64,000 bases of DNA, taken from NCBI RefSeq assembly GCF_963677065.1, contig NZ_OY781872.1, positions 2,103,419 through 2,167,418 of the forward strand, read 5' to 3'. Numbering within the stretch: position 1 is the first letter of the stretch; every line of letters begins with the position of its first letter. The notes below the pieces were generated by a model. The model worked only from the letters and a program-made list of their open reading frames with translations. It made no database searches and was not told the origin of the DNA. The DNA is from an uncultured Methanoregula sp. GTDB lineage: Archaea > Halobacteriota > Methanomicrobia > Methanomicrobiales > Methanospirillaceae. Positions 44,327 through 53,947 of this stretch are shown in pieces. The position numbers were made by a program, and so were the translations under genes.

Positions 44327-46141
44327 TCACATATCGACCCGGGAGACGACGCCATGGATCTTGTCGGACGGGAGCTTGTAGAACTGGACCACCGATGGAG
44401 AGAGGCGTTTGAGGGCAGCAAAGATCCGCCATACGATATGCGTGGTGCTGATATCCTCCATACCATAGAAGATCGTCTTCTCCTCGATCTCTGCCTCTTT
44501 TAAGATATTCCCTATATCGGCAATCTCCATATACCCGAGATAGATCTCGAAGATGGAGAGGCCCGGGGTAATCTCCCGGGTAACCCCCCAGGTCACGCCG
44601 AACGGTTGTTCGGTCCTGATGATCGAGATGATGATATTATCATCATACACGATGTTGTTGGTGAACATGATCCGGGAGACATATTTCGGGAGTTTCCGGA
44701 AATCCCGGGCAAAGAAGAGTGCGGTCCCCGAGATTCTGTTGACTGACCGGTAAATCCCGTCAAATTTCGGGATGAATTCTTCGAGCGGGATCGGGGTGAG
44801 CGCTGCAGCCAGTTTCTTCTGGCCATTGACGAAGATCATGATGATGCAGAACGGGATGAAGGCAATGAGGAGGGAGATATATCCCCCGTACGGAATCTTG
44901 TGCAGGGTAGCAAGCAGGAAGCAGCAGTTGACACAGAGGATACCAACAGCCAGGATGGTCTTTAAGATCTCGCCCCGGTAGAACAGGATCATGGTGATCA
45001 GGATTCCTGTAATCGCCATATCCCCGCTCACGGCAAGGCCGTAGGCTAGGGTGAGGTTGTTGGAGGTCTGGAAGATCAGGATCACCACGAGGACGGAGAA
45101 GAGCAGCAACCAGTTCACCACATCGATATAGATCTGGGACCGGAGCTGCGGGGAGGTGTATTCGATCCTGAGAAGTGGCATAATCCGGGTTGTGATTCCC
45201 TGGTACACGATAGAGAAGATCCCCGAGATCATGGCCTGCGATGCAATGATCGTTGCCGCAATACTCAGAATCAGGAACGGGATATACAGGATCTGCATCT
45301 GGGCAAAGACCATCCCGAACAGGATATTCTTGGTGCCGGGGTGTGTCATGGCAAATGCGCCCTGCCCGAGATAATTGAGGGCAAGGGCAATAAAGACAAA
45401 ATACCAGGCATGGATGATCGGTTCCCGGCCCAGGTGCCCCATATCGGCGTACAGGGCTTCGCTCCCGGTTGCGCAGAGGATAACCGAGGAAAGGATCAGG
45501 AATCCTTCAAGGCCGTGGCCGAAGACATAATGGATTCCGTACATCGGGTTTATTGCAAGGAGGACCGACGGGGCAGCCAGAAGGGCCATAACGCCGAATC
45601 CTGCAAGGGCGATAAACCAGATCACCATGATGGGCCCGAACGTGAATGCCACCCGCTCGGTTCCCCGGGTCTGGAACGAGAAGAGGCAGATGGCAATGAT
45701 TCCAGCCAGGACCATGAGCAATACCTGCGGTGTGGCCCCGAATCCCGGGACAAGAAGGATCCCTTCGACCGCAGAGAGGATGCTGATGGCCGGGGTAATG
45801 ACTCCATCGCCGATAAAGAGGGAGATGCCGACAATTGCGAGGAGCGACACAAAAGCAGCCTGGTTGCCGGATTTCAAGAGTGGCAGCAGGGTCTCCTTGA
45901 GCACTATAGTGCCACCCTCGCCTTTTTTCCCGATATGCATGGCAAGGAACGTGTATTCGAACGTGACGAGAATGGTCAGGGTCCAGATGACGAGCGAGAG
46001 GATCCCCATCACATTTTCCGGTGTCGGCGGGATGAGCAGAAAAATTGCGGTAAGGGCGTAAATCGGGCTTGTCCCGATATCGCCAAATACAAGTCCCATT
46101 GACTTGACAATGCCGGATACGGATCTTCTCTCTTTGGGCAT
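44327..46141 (-). CDS. kup: Kup family potassium uptake transporter
   Basis: A 604-residue proton-coupled potassium symporter with about 12 membrane helices in the first 450 residues and a cytoplasmic C-terminal domain of about 150. Family hallmarks are GLVFGDIGTSPIYAL at the start, GTIVLKETLLPL and LFIGDGVITPAISILSAVEG. It provides high-affinity K+ uptake, useful at low potassium. It shares the region with TrkH (47587), another K+ transporter. The leader up to 46440 is long and contains a small hairpin (CCTGTT/AACAGG, about 46152-46169) near the start codon. Confidence 0.95.
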   Translation of the reverse strand: MPKERRSVSGIVKSMGLVFGDIGTSPIYALTAIFLLIPPTPENVMGILSLVIWTLTILVTFEYTFLAMHIGKKGEGGTIVLKETLLPLLKSGNQAAFVSLLAIVGISLFIGDGVITPAISILSAVEGILLVPGFGATPQVLLMVLAGIIAICLFSFQTRGTERVAFTFGPIMVIWFIALAGFGVMALLAAPSVLLAINPMYGIHYVFGHGLEGFLILSSVILCATGSEALYADMGHLGREPIIHAWYFVFIALALNYLGQGAFAMTHPGTKNILFGMVFAQMQILYIPFLILSIAATIIASQAMISGIFSIVYQGITTRIMPLLRIEYTSPQLRSQIYIDVVNWLLLFSVLVVILIFQTSNNLTLAYGLAVSGDMAITGILITMILFYRGEILKTILAVGILCVNCCFLLATLHKIPYGGYISLLIAFIPFCIIMIFVNGQKKLAAALTPIPLEEFIPKFDGIYRSVNRISGTALFFARDFRKLPKYVSRIMFTNNIVYDDNIIISIIRTEQPFGVTWGVTREITPGLSIFEIYLGYMEIADIGNILKEAEIEEKTIFYGMEDISTTHIVWRIFAALKRLSPSVVQFYKLPSDKIHGVVSRVDM

Positions 46142-46440
46142 TTCTTCATTACCTGTTACCTGAAACAGGGATAACCCTTTCTCTTTTTCTCATCAGACGC
46201 TTTTGAAAGAACCCTCCTCAAAAAGCATTGACATCTCCGGACACTGCCGGTTTTTCTTCTTCCAGGGTCATAAGAACCGGTTCCCGCAAGGAGGTATTTC
46301 TGGTACCCTTCAGTTTTGAAGGAAAGCGAAGGGTCCTGTACGAATTCCCTATTGAGAGAACTTGTCATCTGCCGGATGAACCGGATTAGCTGCTAATATT
46401 CACTTCCGGCGTTATCGGAAAACCCGGGACGGCTCGGTTC
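46142..46440 (-). promoter_or_regulatory. Long upstream region of kup
   Basis: About 300 bases without a gene separate kup from the AI-2E family gene. A TATA-like box on the minus strand near 46391-46400 would give a leader of roughly 230 nt. Hairpins are possible near 46152-46169 and around 46318-46345. No known riboswitch class was recognised. Confidence 0.3.
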
Positions 46441-47472
46441 CTATCCCTGATCCGGAATCCCCGGAACGCACTGGTCTTTGCGGTCCTGCACATAGATACG
46501 GTAACTGGTGATGACAAGGACAACGATCAGGGGCCCCAGGACAAAACCCGCGAGCCCCATGGTCATGAGACCCCCGACGATCCCTATGAACATGATCAGA
46601 AAATTGATCTTCACCCGCCGGCCAACCATGGCCGGGCGGATATAGATCTCCGGAACGAGCGAGACACAGATGTATCCCAGAAAGAAGAGTATCAGGACAC
46701 CTCTCATGTCGCCAAGAGCCAGGGCGTAAGCCCCTATAATGATGAACGCAACGGAGGATCCGAGAATCGGGATGAGTTCACAGAATGCTGCAAAGAATGA
46801 GAAGAAGAAGATGTTCCCGTAACCAAGGAGGTAGAATACCGGCAGTGCTATGAAAAACGTGAGAACCGCGATTGCTATCTGGACGATATAGATGGTATAG
46901 AGGGTATCCGATGTAACCTCCGACAGCTGGGAGACATATCCGGTGAGCGATCCGGGGATATGGCAGAAGAGCCGGTTCCGGATCTCCTCTCCTTTCATGA
47001 AGAGAACAAAGAGTGTGAAGAAGAAGACGAAGCCCTTGAAAAGAATGACCGGGAGATAATCGAGCAGGGTCTTCTGATAATTCACGAACAAAGCGAAAGC
47101 CTCGCTGAGCATGGCAGTCAGGCTCCCCTTGTTGATGGGAACCCCGTACGCAATGGGATTTGTTGCGGGATTGTTGAGCCAGACCCCGATGGTTCCCAGC
47201 ATATCCGAGAGGGTGGCGGTATTGGCAGAAAAGATAGCAAGCGTGAGCGCAATCACTGCGCAGCTTCCCACAAAGACGAGGAGCGTTATGGATGCCGCTG
47301 CAAGGACCGGGCGGATCTTTGCTGCGAGTTTTTTATACGTGGGGAAGAGGACGACTGCAAGGGATGCCCCGAGAAGGACCATATCCATGATGGACCAGAA
47401 TATGATTATTGCTCCGAGTGCGAGCAGGACGAGGAGGATGAACGGATAGTGCTCCGGGCGGATTTTTTGCAT
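46441..47472 (-). CDS. AI-2E family transporter (PerM/UPF0118)
   Basis: A 343-residue membrane protein with paired hydrophobic helices at the N-terminus (about residues 12-60), a central membrane part (about 140-255) and the signature region near ELIPILGSSVAFIIIGAYAL, as in AI-2 exporter and Na+/H+ antiporter-like members. The substrate in archaea is unknown. It is divergent from trkH, with which it shares a 114-base promoter region; neighbours suggest a role in ion or osmotic balance. Confidence 0.88.
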   Translation of the reverse strand: MQKIRPEHYPFILLVLLALGAIIIFWSIMDMVLLGASLAVVLFPTYKKLAAKIRPVLAAASITLLVFVGSCAVIALTLAIFSANTATLSDMLGTIGVWLNNPATNPIAYGVPINKGSLTAMLSEAFALFVNYQKTLLDYLPVILFKGFVFFFTLFVLFMKGEEIRNRLFCHIPGSLTGYVSQLSEVTSDTLYTIYIVQIAIAVLTFFIALPVFYLLGYGNIFFFSFFAAFCELIPILGSSVAFIIIGAYALALGDMRGVLILFFLGYICVSLVPEIYIRPAMVGRRVKINFLIMFIGIVGGLMTMGLAGFVLGPLIVVLVITSYRIYVQDRKDQCVPGIPDQG

Positions 47473-47586
47473 ACGTCAGTATTTAGTGGGAAGCGGTGTG
47501 TCTTAAGCAATCCTGTGGGCCGGTACCCTGATTCCGGGAAACGATAGCCATAACAATATAATCCTCCCAATCTCCTTACGTATCAG

Positions 47587-49101
47587 ATGAAGCGCACCGA
47601 GCATATCGCCATGATCGCGCATGACATGGGGCTCATCTTCGAGTTCCTGGGCATCGCGTCCCTCCTGCCGTTCGTTGTGCTTGCCATCTTCCAGGAGTGG
47701 GATCTCGTCATCCCCCTGGCATCCGCCCCTCTTGTTTTTCTCACGCTCGGGTTTTTGATCTCGCATATACCGCACAAGGATCTGCAGCCCTCGTTCTCCG
47801 TCACCCTGAGTGCGGTTGCCCTCTCGTGGCTTGCCATTGCCTTTATCGGGGCACTCCCGTTCGTCTTCGGCCTCGGGATGTCCTACACGGATGCGATCTT
47901 CGAAGCCATGTCCGGCTGGACCGGAACCGGCTTTACCATGATCCAGTCCCTTGACACTACTCCCAACACGCTCCTCTTCTGGCGATCGTTCATGCAGTGG
48001 ATTGGCGGCATCGGGATCATCGCGTTCGGTATCTCCCTCCGGCGCAAGACCCGCGTCTCCCTCTTCCGGCTTTACCGGGCAGAAGGCCGGGAGGAGGAGC
48101 TCGTCTCGCCCGCGGCCTCATCGAGCCGGCGGATGTGGATGATCTACCTTGTCCTGACGTTTGCCTTCACCGGCCTCATCATGCTTGTAGGAATCCCGCT
48201 CTGGGACTCCCTGAACCTTGTCATGGTGGCGATCGCAACCGGGGGATTCACGCTCCATACCGGGGGCATCTCCTATTACCACAACCCGTACCTGGAGGCG
48301 CTGCTCATCCCGGTCATGATTGCCGGTGCGATACCGTTCAAGATCTTCTTCCTGCTCTATTACGGCAAGCTGCGGGATATGTTCCATGACCGGATCGTCC
48401 AGGTATTCCTGCTCATCGCCCTTGCCGGCTCCGTCATCACCTCCCTGGATCTGTTCATCTCTTCAAACATCCCCATCACCACCGCTTTCCGCCAGGGAGT
48501 TTTTACCGCGGTTTCCGGCCTGTGCACCTGCGGTTTTGAGAACGCCGCCCCCCATTCTTGGGTCACCATCCCGCTGGTTGTTATCACCCTTTTGATGTTC
48601 ATCGGGGGGGCAATGGGGAGCGCAGCCGGCGGGGTCAAGGTGAACCGGGTGATGCTTGTGTTTGCCGGTGTCAGGTGGTGGTTCCGGCGTTTCTTTGTCA
48701 GCAGCCGGGTGATCGTTCCCCTCCGGTTTGGCGGAAAGAGCGTATCGAAAAAGATCTCGGATCTCGCGATCTCCAACAACCTCCTGGTCATCGTCATCTA
48801 CGTGCTCACGATCTTTATTGCAACCATTGTCACCCTCCACCTGTACATTACCTCGTTCCGGCTCGAGGAGGTTATCTTCGAGATGGTATCGGCGCTCTCC
48901 AATGCCGGCCTCACCACCGGGTTCATCAGTGCGGCAAGTCCCATCTCCCTGAAATGGATCTTTATCATCCTCATGTGGCTGGGACGTCTTGAGATAGTTC
49001 CTATCATCATCATCCTGATGGGTCTGGTAAAAGAGCTCAATGACGATATCTCCAAGGAGGAGAGCGGTACGGACGAGGATGAAGGGCACCTTTCGTTCTG
49101 A
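47587..49101 (+). CDS. trkH: TrkH family potassium transporter
   Basis: A 504-residue K+ channel-like transporter built from four helix-pore-helix repeats, with selectivity-filter segments including SGWTGTGFTMI, GGFTLHTGG, GLCTCGFENAAP and NAGLTTG. The C-terminal MWLGRLEIVPIIIIL is typical of TrkH/TrkG. A TrkA regulatory partner is not in the window. A TATA-like box near 47549-47558 fits a short leader. Confidence 0.95.
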   Translation: MKRTEHIAMIAHDMGLIFEFLGIASLLPFVVLAIFQEWDLVIPLASAPLVFLTLGFLISHIPHKDLQPSFSVTLSAVALSWLAIAFIGALPFVFGLGMSYTDAIFEAMSGWTGTGFTMIQSLDTTPNTLLFWRSFMQWIGGIGIIAFGISLRRKTRVSLFRLYRAEGREEELVSPAASSSRRMWMIYLVLTFAFTGLIMLVGIPLWDSLNLVMVAIATGGFTLHTGGISYYHNPYLEALLIPVMIAGAIPFKIFFLLYYGKLRDMFHDRIVQVFLLIALAGSVITSLDLFISSNIPITTAFRQGVFTAVSGLCTCGFENAAPHSWVTIPLVVITLLMFIGGAMGSAAGGVKVNRVMLVFAGVRWWFRRFFVSSRVIVPLRFGGKSVSKKISDLAISNNLLVIVIYVLTIFIATIVTLHLYITSFRLEEVIFEMVSALSNAGLTTGFISAASPISLKWIFIILMWLGRLEIVPIIIILMGLVKELNDDISKEESGTDEDEGHLSF

Positions 49102-49181
49102 CCGTCTCTTTGATCACCGGATAGTCCGCCACCTCATCGCTTATCTTGGTGCAGAACCTATAGTACTGGATACGGTGATCC

Positions 49182-50387
49182 ATGGCTGAGGTACATATTC
49201 TCGGGACAGCGCATGTCTCGCAGCAGAGTGTTGATGAAGTAAAGGCTGCGATTGCGGAGTATAAACCCGATGTTGTTGCCGTGGAGCTCGACCAGGCCCG
49301 CTTCCATGCATTGAAACGGCAGGCCCGGGACCCGACGGTCGAGGATGTCCTGGAAGTCAAGAACTTCAACTCGCTCCTTGTCCAGTGGCTCCTTGCCTAT
49401 CTCCAGCGCAAGATCGGCATCGATGTCGGCGTTGATCCGGGCGCCGAGATGAAAGCGGCAATAGAAGAAGCCGAGAAGAACAACATCCCGATTGCGCTGG
49501 TGGATCGCGACATCCGCGTAACCCTCATGCGGTTCTGGCGCTCCATGGGGATCTTCGAGAAGATCAAGATGATCTGGGCGCTTGTCATCTCCATTGCCGA
49601 GGTGGACAAGGGACAGGAGATCGATATCGAGTCCTTAAAGGAGCAGAACGTCATCGACATGGTGATGGAGGAGTTCCGGAAATTCTCCCCGAACGGGGCC
49701 CGCGCCTTAATCGATGAACGGGATGCCTTCATCGCCCACCAGCTCGTCCTTTTGAAGCTCCAGCGGCCCGAGGCCCGGATCCTTGCCGTTGTCGGCGCCG
49801 GGCACCGGCAGGGAATTTCCAACTACCTGGATAATCCTGCAACGCTGCCCCCCTTCGACAGCCTGGTCCGGGAACCCAAGTCGTTTCCCTGGGCCAAGAT
49901 CTTCGGGTTTGCCGTAACCGGGCTCTTTGCCTTCCTGCTTGCAGCAATCGCATTCTCCGGTGTCGGCTGGAATGTCCTTCTCTACGCGTTCCTCTTCTGG
50001 GTGGTGATCCATGGCGTTCTTGCTGCTCTCTTCACTCTCCTCGCCGGGGGACATCCGTACTCGGCTCTTACCTGTTTCTGTGTGGCGTGGATGACGTCCT
50101 TGAACCCGATGCTCCATGCGGGATGGATTGCGGCATATGTTGAGGCCCGGGTGCGCAAGCCGCCGATCACGGATTTCCGGAAAATTTACGAATCTGAAAC
50201 ACTCGGCGACATGGCAAAGATCCCGCTCTTCCGGGTAGTTCTCGTGGCAGCCCTTGCCAATCTCGGCAGCCTGCTCGGGACCATCCTGTACTTCATCTTC
50301 GTCTTCCCGGTTCTGGGCGTTGATCCGGCGGTCGTGATCTCAACGGGCATTTCCAATATGTGGACGTGGATGTGCGGGATCTTCTGA
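49182..50387 (+). CDS. TraB family protein
   Basis: A 401-residue protein with an N-terminal TraB/PrgY domain (about residues 1-215): GTAHVSQQSVDEV and VAVELDQAR at the start and VGAGHRQGI near the end, residues shared with the TIKI/EreA/PrgY metalloprotease-like superfamily. Three or four membrane helices follow (about 230-400). Enterococcal TraB limits pheromone activity; in archaea the role is unknown. Start preceded by GGTGAT, a likely ribosome site. Confidence 0.9.
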   Translation: MAEVHILGTAHVSQQSVDEVKAAIAEYKPDVVAVELDQARFHALKRQARDPTVEDVLEVKNFNSLLVQWLLAYLQRKIGIDVGVDPGAEMKAAIEEAEKNNIPIALVDRDIRVTLMRFWRSMGIFEKIKMIWALVISIAEVDKGQEIDIESLKEQNVIDMVMEEFRKFSPNGARALIDERDAFIAHQLVLLKLQRPEARILAVVGAGHRQGISNYLDNPATLPPFDSLVREPKSFPWAKIFGFAVTGLFAFLLAAIAFSGVGWNVLLYAFLFWVVIHGVLAALFTLLAGGHPYSALTCFCVAWMTSLNPMLHAGWIAAYVEARVRKPPITDFRKIYESETLGDMAKIPLFRVVLVAALANLGSLLGTILYFIFVFPVLGVDPAVVISTGISNMWTWMCGIF

Positions 50388-50413
50388 AGTATCCTGATAC
50401 CATCTCTTTTTTT

Positions 50414-50427
50414 GCCCCCGCGGGGGC
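50414..50427. terminator. GC-rich palindrome after the TraB gene
   Basis: GCCCCCGCGGGGGC is a perfect 14-base palindrome 27 bases after the stop, following a T-run (50406-50413). Likely a transcript end. Confidence 0.4.
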
Positions 50428-50523
50428 TCCAGGGCCAGGCCCCCGTTCCTGTATCTGAATGTTCCCGGATCAACTCAATAACCATTTATGTGCCGGTATC
50501 GCAATCTTTCCCTGAGTAGTATC

Positions 50524-51492
50524 ATGGCAGATCGTTTTATTCAGGTATGGAAGAAGCCGGTGCCCTTTGTGGCACTCTTTTTCCTTGCACTGGCAGGGCT
50601 TGTCATACCGGCCACTGCAGTGGATTTCTCCACGTCCCAGTACAACGGCAACATCCAGGCCGGGGGCACGATAAGTTATGCAGTACTTGCCGGCGTTCCC
50701 TGGGATGGAGAACCGGTTGATCTCCTGGTGGATGTCATGGGAATCAACCAGAGATCGGATTTGCAGTTCGTTGCCGTAGAACCGGTAAAAGACACCTATG
50801 CGTATTCCGCCCGGAAGTACACCCTGGTCAACTCCTCCGAGATCCATGTTGACAAGGGAAACAAGAAGCAGATCATCCTCACGTTCCAGGTTCCCGCGGA
50901 TATCGGGAGCGGCGGCCGGTACGCCATGGTTGTTGTCCATACGCTTCCCGGGAAAAATGTGACAGCCGCGGATTACAATATCCCGGTCTTCTTGACTCTC
51001 CTTGGAACTTCCCAGACGGTCTCGGGAAGCATAACATCGCTTGATGCAGGAACCGCCAGTGCCGGTCAACCGGTCATCATCAATACCGGCTACAAGAATA
51101 CCGGGAATATTCACCAGATCAACGTGGCGAACACCATAACGATCTCGGGAGCAGACGGAAATGCCATCCTCACCAATACGACAACCCTGGATACCGCACT
51201 TCTTCCGGATAAATCGTACACCTTCATCCTCCAGCCCGATACCCGCATTCTTCCCGCGGGAACCTATACGGTCTCCTCCCGGGTAACTGCCAACGGGAAG
51301 GAACTGATGGATCGGAAAACAACAACCCTCGTTATATCCGGTTCCGGCCAGAATGTGACGACAACCTCCACCTTAACAGCTGCGAGCACTCCCGCGCCCG
51401 CCCCCACAAAATCCTCCCTGCTTCGTCTCTCCGGCATTGCCGCAATCCTTGGGGCCGTGGCTCTTGTATCGGTATGGAAAAAACAACGGTAA
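50524..51492 (+). CDS. Surface protein with signal peptide and C-terminal anchor
   Basis: A 322-residue protein: signal peptide (about residues 1-32, cleavage near ATAVD), a long external beta-rich region with Ig-like folds (about 35-270), a Thr/Ser/Pro linker (about 272-300) and a C-terminal membrane helix with basic tail (KKQR). A TATA-like box near 50482-50490 fits the start at 50524; the 12 codons further upstream are less likely. Probably exposed on the cell surface; function unknown. Confidence 0.75.
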   Translation: MADRFIQVWKKPVPFVALFFLALAGLVIPATAVDFSTSQYNGNIQAGGTISYAVLAGVPWDGEPVDLLVDVMGINQRSDLQFVAVEPVKDTYAYSARKYTLVNSSEIHVDKGNKKQIILTFQVPADIGSGGRYAMVVVHTLPGKNVTAADYNIPVFLTLLGTSQTVSGSITSLDAGTASAGQPVIINTGYKNTGNIHQINVANTITISGADGNAILTNTTTLDTALLPDKSYTFILQPDTRILPAGTYTVSSRVTANGKELMDRKTTTLVISGSGQNVTTTSTLTAASTPAPAPTKSSLLRLSGIAAILGAVALVSVWKKQR

Positions 51493-51507
51493 TATTTTCT
51501 TTTTTTT

Positions 51508-51740
51508 TGCTCTGTAGAAATCCTTCCCCCAACGTGCTCAGTGGAATTACGAGGGTGTCCCCCTCTCTCCCCCAGAGGGGGAGGCAACCCAAGGGGCAAA
51601 CCCCCCTTGACTCCCGGTTTCAATCATTTTTTTCGACGGCCCAATAAGGCCATGCTCCACTGGGCGAGGGTCGATAGACCCCGAGCGCCCGTGGCTCCAT
51701 CACTATCTAATATTATCCCTCACCGGTATTCTACAGAGCA
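51508..51740. mobile_element. MITE-like 233-bp element with 12-bp terminal inverted repeats
   Basis: TGCTCTGTAGAA (51508-51519) and TTCTACAGAGCA (51729-51740) are perfect inverted termini. T-runs flank both ends and could be duplicated target. Inside are further inverted pairs: AGTGGA/TCCACT (51540-51545, 51656-51661), CCCCCTCT/AGAGGGGG (51559-51566, 51574-51581) and a double stem at 51662-51690. There is no coding potential. The design resembles a small non-autonomous transposon or structured intergenic repeat. It fills most of the 51493-51828 gap between converging genes. Confidence 0.5.
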
Positions 51741-51828
51741 CTTTTTTTATATGTTCCCTCCCAAAAGTACGAAGGATGGATTGTCCGCCTCGCCCTGGCG
51801 TTGAACCGTGACCTGCCCGGAACGAGCG

Positions 51829-52233
51829 CTACTGCAGTGCTCCAATCTCCTGATCGATCCAGCCCCGGATCAGGATCTTCAGTGCGTCACGGTCCATGCC
51901 TTCGTGGTACTTCTGGCGGATGGTGATCTCGAGCCGGTCGAGAATGGGAGTAACAATGGTGAAGTAGGACTGCTGGCCCGAGAAACCGCCTTCCCTGCCG
52001 AGACGGATCATGACAAGCTCGTTGAGGTGCTCCAGTTCTCCGGTCATGTCGATGATATTTTCGAGGGTAAGCGTGAACTGCCCGGCCGGCTCCGGTGTCT
52101 CGCATCCGGCAGGACTTGCGCTGCTGCCGTCCGATCCGGATTCCGGTGGTTCAAGGTTGAGCATAAGAGAGATCCCGGGTGCCGTTTCCCCTGGTGCATG
52201 ATCCCCGTTCTGACCGGGGCGAATGATCAGCAT
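51829..52233 (-). CDS. Hypothetical protein beside the caspase-like gene
   Basis: A 134-residue soluble protein not recognised. The first 50 residues are low-complexity (Gly, Pro, Ser, Glu); the rest (about 52-134) is a helical domain starting FTLTLENIIDMTGELEHLNE and ending WIDQEIGALQ. Divergent from the caspase-like gene with about 100 bases between them, so the two may be controlled together. Confidence 0.6.
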   Translation of the reverse strand: MLIIRPGQNGDHAPGETAPGISLMLNLEPPESGSDGSSASPAGCETPEPAGQFTLTLENIIDMTGELEHLNELVMIRLGREGGFSGQQSYFTIVTPILDRLEITIRQKYHEGMDRDALKILIRGWIDQEIGALQ

Positions 52234-52332
52234 CGGATCTTTTGAAAAATAAAGGCTTCCCTGCCCCCATACGGATCACAAAACTTTATGCGGTCCCGTG
52301 TTCTCTCATTTCATAATACACCGTGTGATTGC

Positions 52333-53034
52333 ATGCCCGGCTCAGCACTCCTTATCATCGAAGGGCTCTGGTGGACGCCCGAACAGAAACCAAAGCGGCC
52401 TTCTGTCCTCCTTTTCCTGGAAGGCCTTGAGAGTTACCGCGGGGATTTCAACATCTATTATGCGAACTTTTACGAGAAAGTCGGGTTCCGCCGGGCTCTT
52501 GAGGATGATCTCACGAACACGAGCGAGGACCGGCTCTTCCTGTACGTTGCAGCGCACGGGACCGGGAAGCGGATCGGCGGGCTCAAGGCCAAGACCGGCA
52601 TGAAGCTGCCGGCCATGTTCAAGGCCGTGAAGAATGCTGCAAACTATTCCAATATCGAAGGGGTTCTTATCGGTTCGTGCAGTGTTGGGAACAATATCGA
52701 CGATTTCATCTCCACGACCAGGAACTCCCATATCGCCTGGATCTTCGGCTATACCTGCGAGATCGGCTGGATGGCAAGCACGCTCATCGATGTCTCGATC
52801 TTCGAGCACTTAATGAAACTCAAGAAGAGCGATCTCAAGGACCGGAGGAAGATCCTGGACGCGTTCGAGAAAGCCCTGCGGCGGTTCAATGGCGATTACG
52901 TGCTCTGCAAGATGAAAGGAAAGAACATTCCGCTAAAAAAAGCAATAACCCTGGTTGTCCAGCCCCGGGGTCCGGGGTTCAAGGCCCAGGATGAGACCGC
53001 GTACCTGCTGGAGAAGCTGGGCTGGGATTCCTGA
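52333..53034 (+). CDS. Caspase-fold-like protein with a His/Cys dyad
   Basis: A 233-residue soluble protein. A beta strand ending in YVAAHGTG (His75) is followed by one ending in LIGSCSVGNN (Cys116), the spacing and context of a clan CD (caspase/gingipain/CHAT-like) dyad. Surrounding strands (SVLLFLEGLES, HIAWIFGYTC) fit an alpha/beta/alpha fold. No clear named family. The start at 52333 was chosen because an earlier ATG at 52288 lies inside a TATA-like box (about 52277-52285). It could be a peptidase or an inactive relative. Confidence 0.65.
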   Translation: MPGSALLIIEGLWWTPEQKPKRPSVLLFLEGLESYRGDFNIYYANFYEKVGFRRALEDDLTNTSEDRLFLYVAAHGTGKRIGGLKAKTGMKLPAMFKAVKNAANYSNIEGVLIGSCSVGNNIDDFISTTRNSHIAWIFGYTCEIGWMASTLIDVSIFEHLMKLKKSDLKDRRKILDAFEKALRRFNGDYVLCKMKGKNIPLKKAITLVVQPRGPGFKAQDETAYLLEKLGWDS

Positions 53035-53064
53035 CTCCGGAAAAGATGGTGTGGCAGGCCGCTG

Positions 53065-53763
53065 TCAGACCGGCTTTACTTTTATCTCGGGCTTGGGCAG
53101 ATACGGGATCAGGGCTGTTGCTATCTTTGCAAGGTTCATGGACTGGAGCACCACTTTTCCCGGCCCAGTGAGGGTTGTGACAAAGAGCCCTTCGCCCCCG
53201 AAGAGGGCGGTCGTGACCCCCCCGGCAAGGGAGATGTCGTAGCTGACCGTATCGTCAAAGCCGACCACAAGGCCGGTCTGGACCTTGACCGTCTCCCCGG
53301 GCTGGAGGGTCCGTTCCGCAATGTCGCCGCAGCAGTGGAGGAGGAGGGTGCCGTTTCCCGACATCTTCTCAAAGACAAAACCGCCGCCGCCAAAGAGCCC
53401 TGCCGGGATATTGGCGGTCACTGCCATGTCCAGCTCGATTCCCTCATCGCAGCAGAGGAATGATTCCCGCTGGGCAATGAACTGTTTCCCGGGAGTGATC
53501 TCAACTGCAAAAATCTTACCGGGAATCGTGCCCGCGAATGCTACGTATCCCGGTGTATCGGGCGAGACAAACCGGGTGAGAAAGAGGCTTTCCCCCGTTA
53601 CTGCCCGTTTCAGCCCGGAGATGATGCCTCCTTTGAGCTCGCTTTCCATGGTCATAGCTCCGCTCATGTTGACCATGGAGCCGGCTTCCGCATAGATTCC
53701 CACCCCGGCGGGCATCTCGATCTCAGCCATCTGGAGGTTATTGCCAATGATCCTGTACTTCAT
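53065..53763 (-). CDS. TIGR00266/AIM24 family protein
   Basis: A 232-residue protein made of a pseudo-threefold beta structure. Typical features are AGSMVNMSGAMTMES, GYVAFAGTIPGKI, FLCCDEGIELDM, GLFGGGGF and VVGFDDTVSYDI. The function of the family is unknown; yeast AIM24 acts in mitochondrial inner membrane organisation. A monocistronic gene converging with the caspase-like gene. Confidence 0.92.
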   Translation of the reverse strand: MKYRIIGNNLQMAEIEMPAGVGIYAEAGSMVNMSGAMTMESELKGGIISGLKRAVTGESLFLTRFVSPDTPGYVAFAGTIPGKIFAVEITPGKQFIAQRESFLCCDEGIELDMAVTANIPAGLFGGGGFVFEKMSGNGTLLLHCCGDIAERTLQPGETVKVQTGLVVGFDDTVSYDISLAGGVTTALFGGEGLFVTTLTGPGKVVLQSMNLAKIATALIPYLPKPEIKVKPV

Positions 53764-53947
53764 GATTCCTCTGGCAGAGGATTCGTCGGAAAAGGTTTAA
53801 TGTTTTTGGAAATCAGCCCGGTCGTTTCCCGGCCTGCGCAACAAGGGGTACCGGTCCGGATACAGGCGGGACTACTGAGACAACTGGTTTATTATCATAC
53901 CTGCCGATCATAGTCTAATACATCCGTTCCGGTTCTGGTGCATATTC

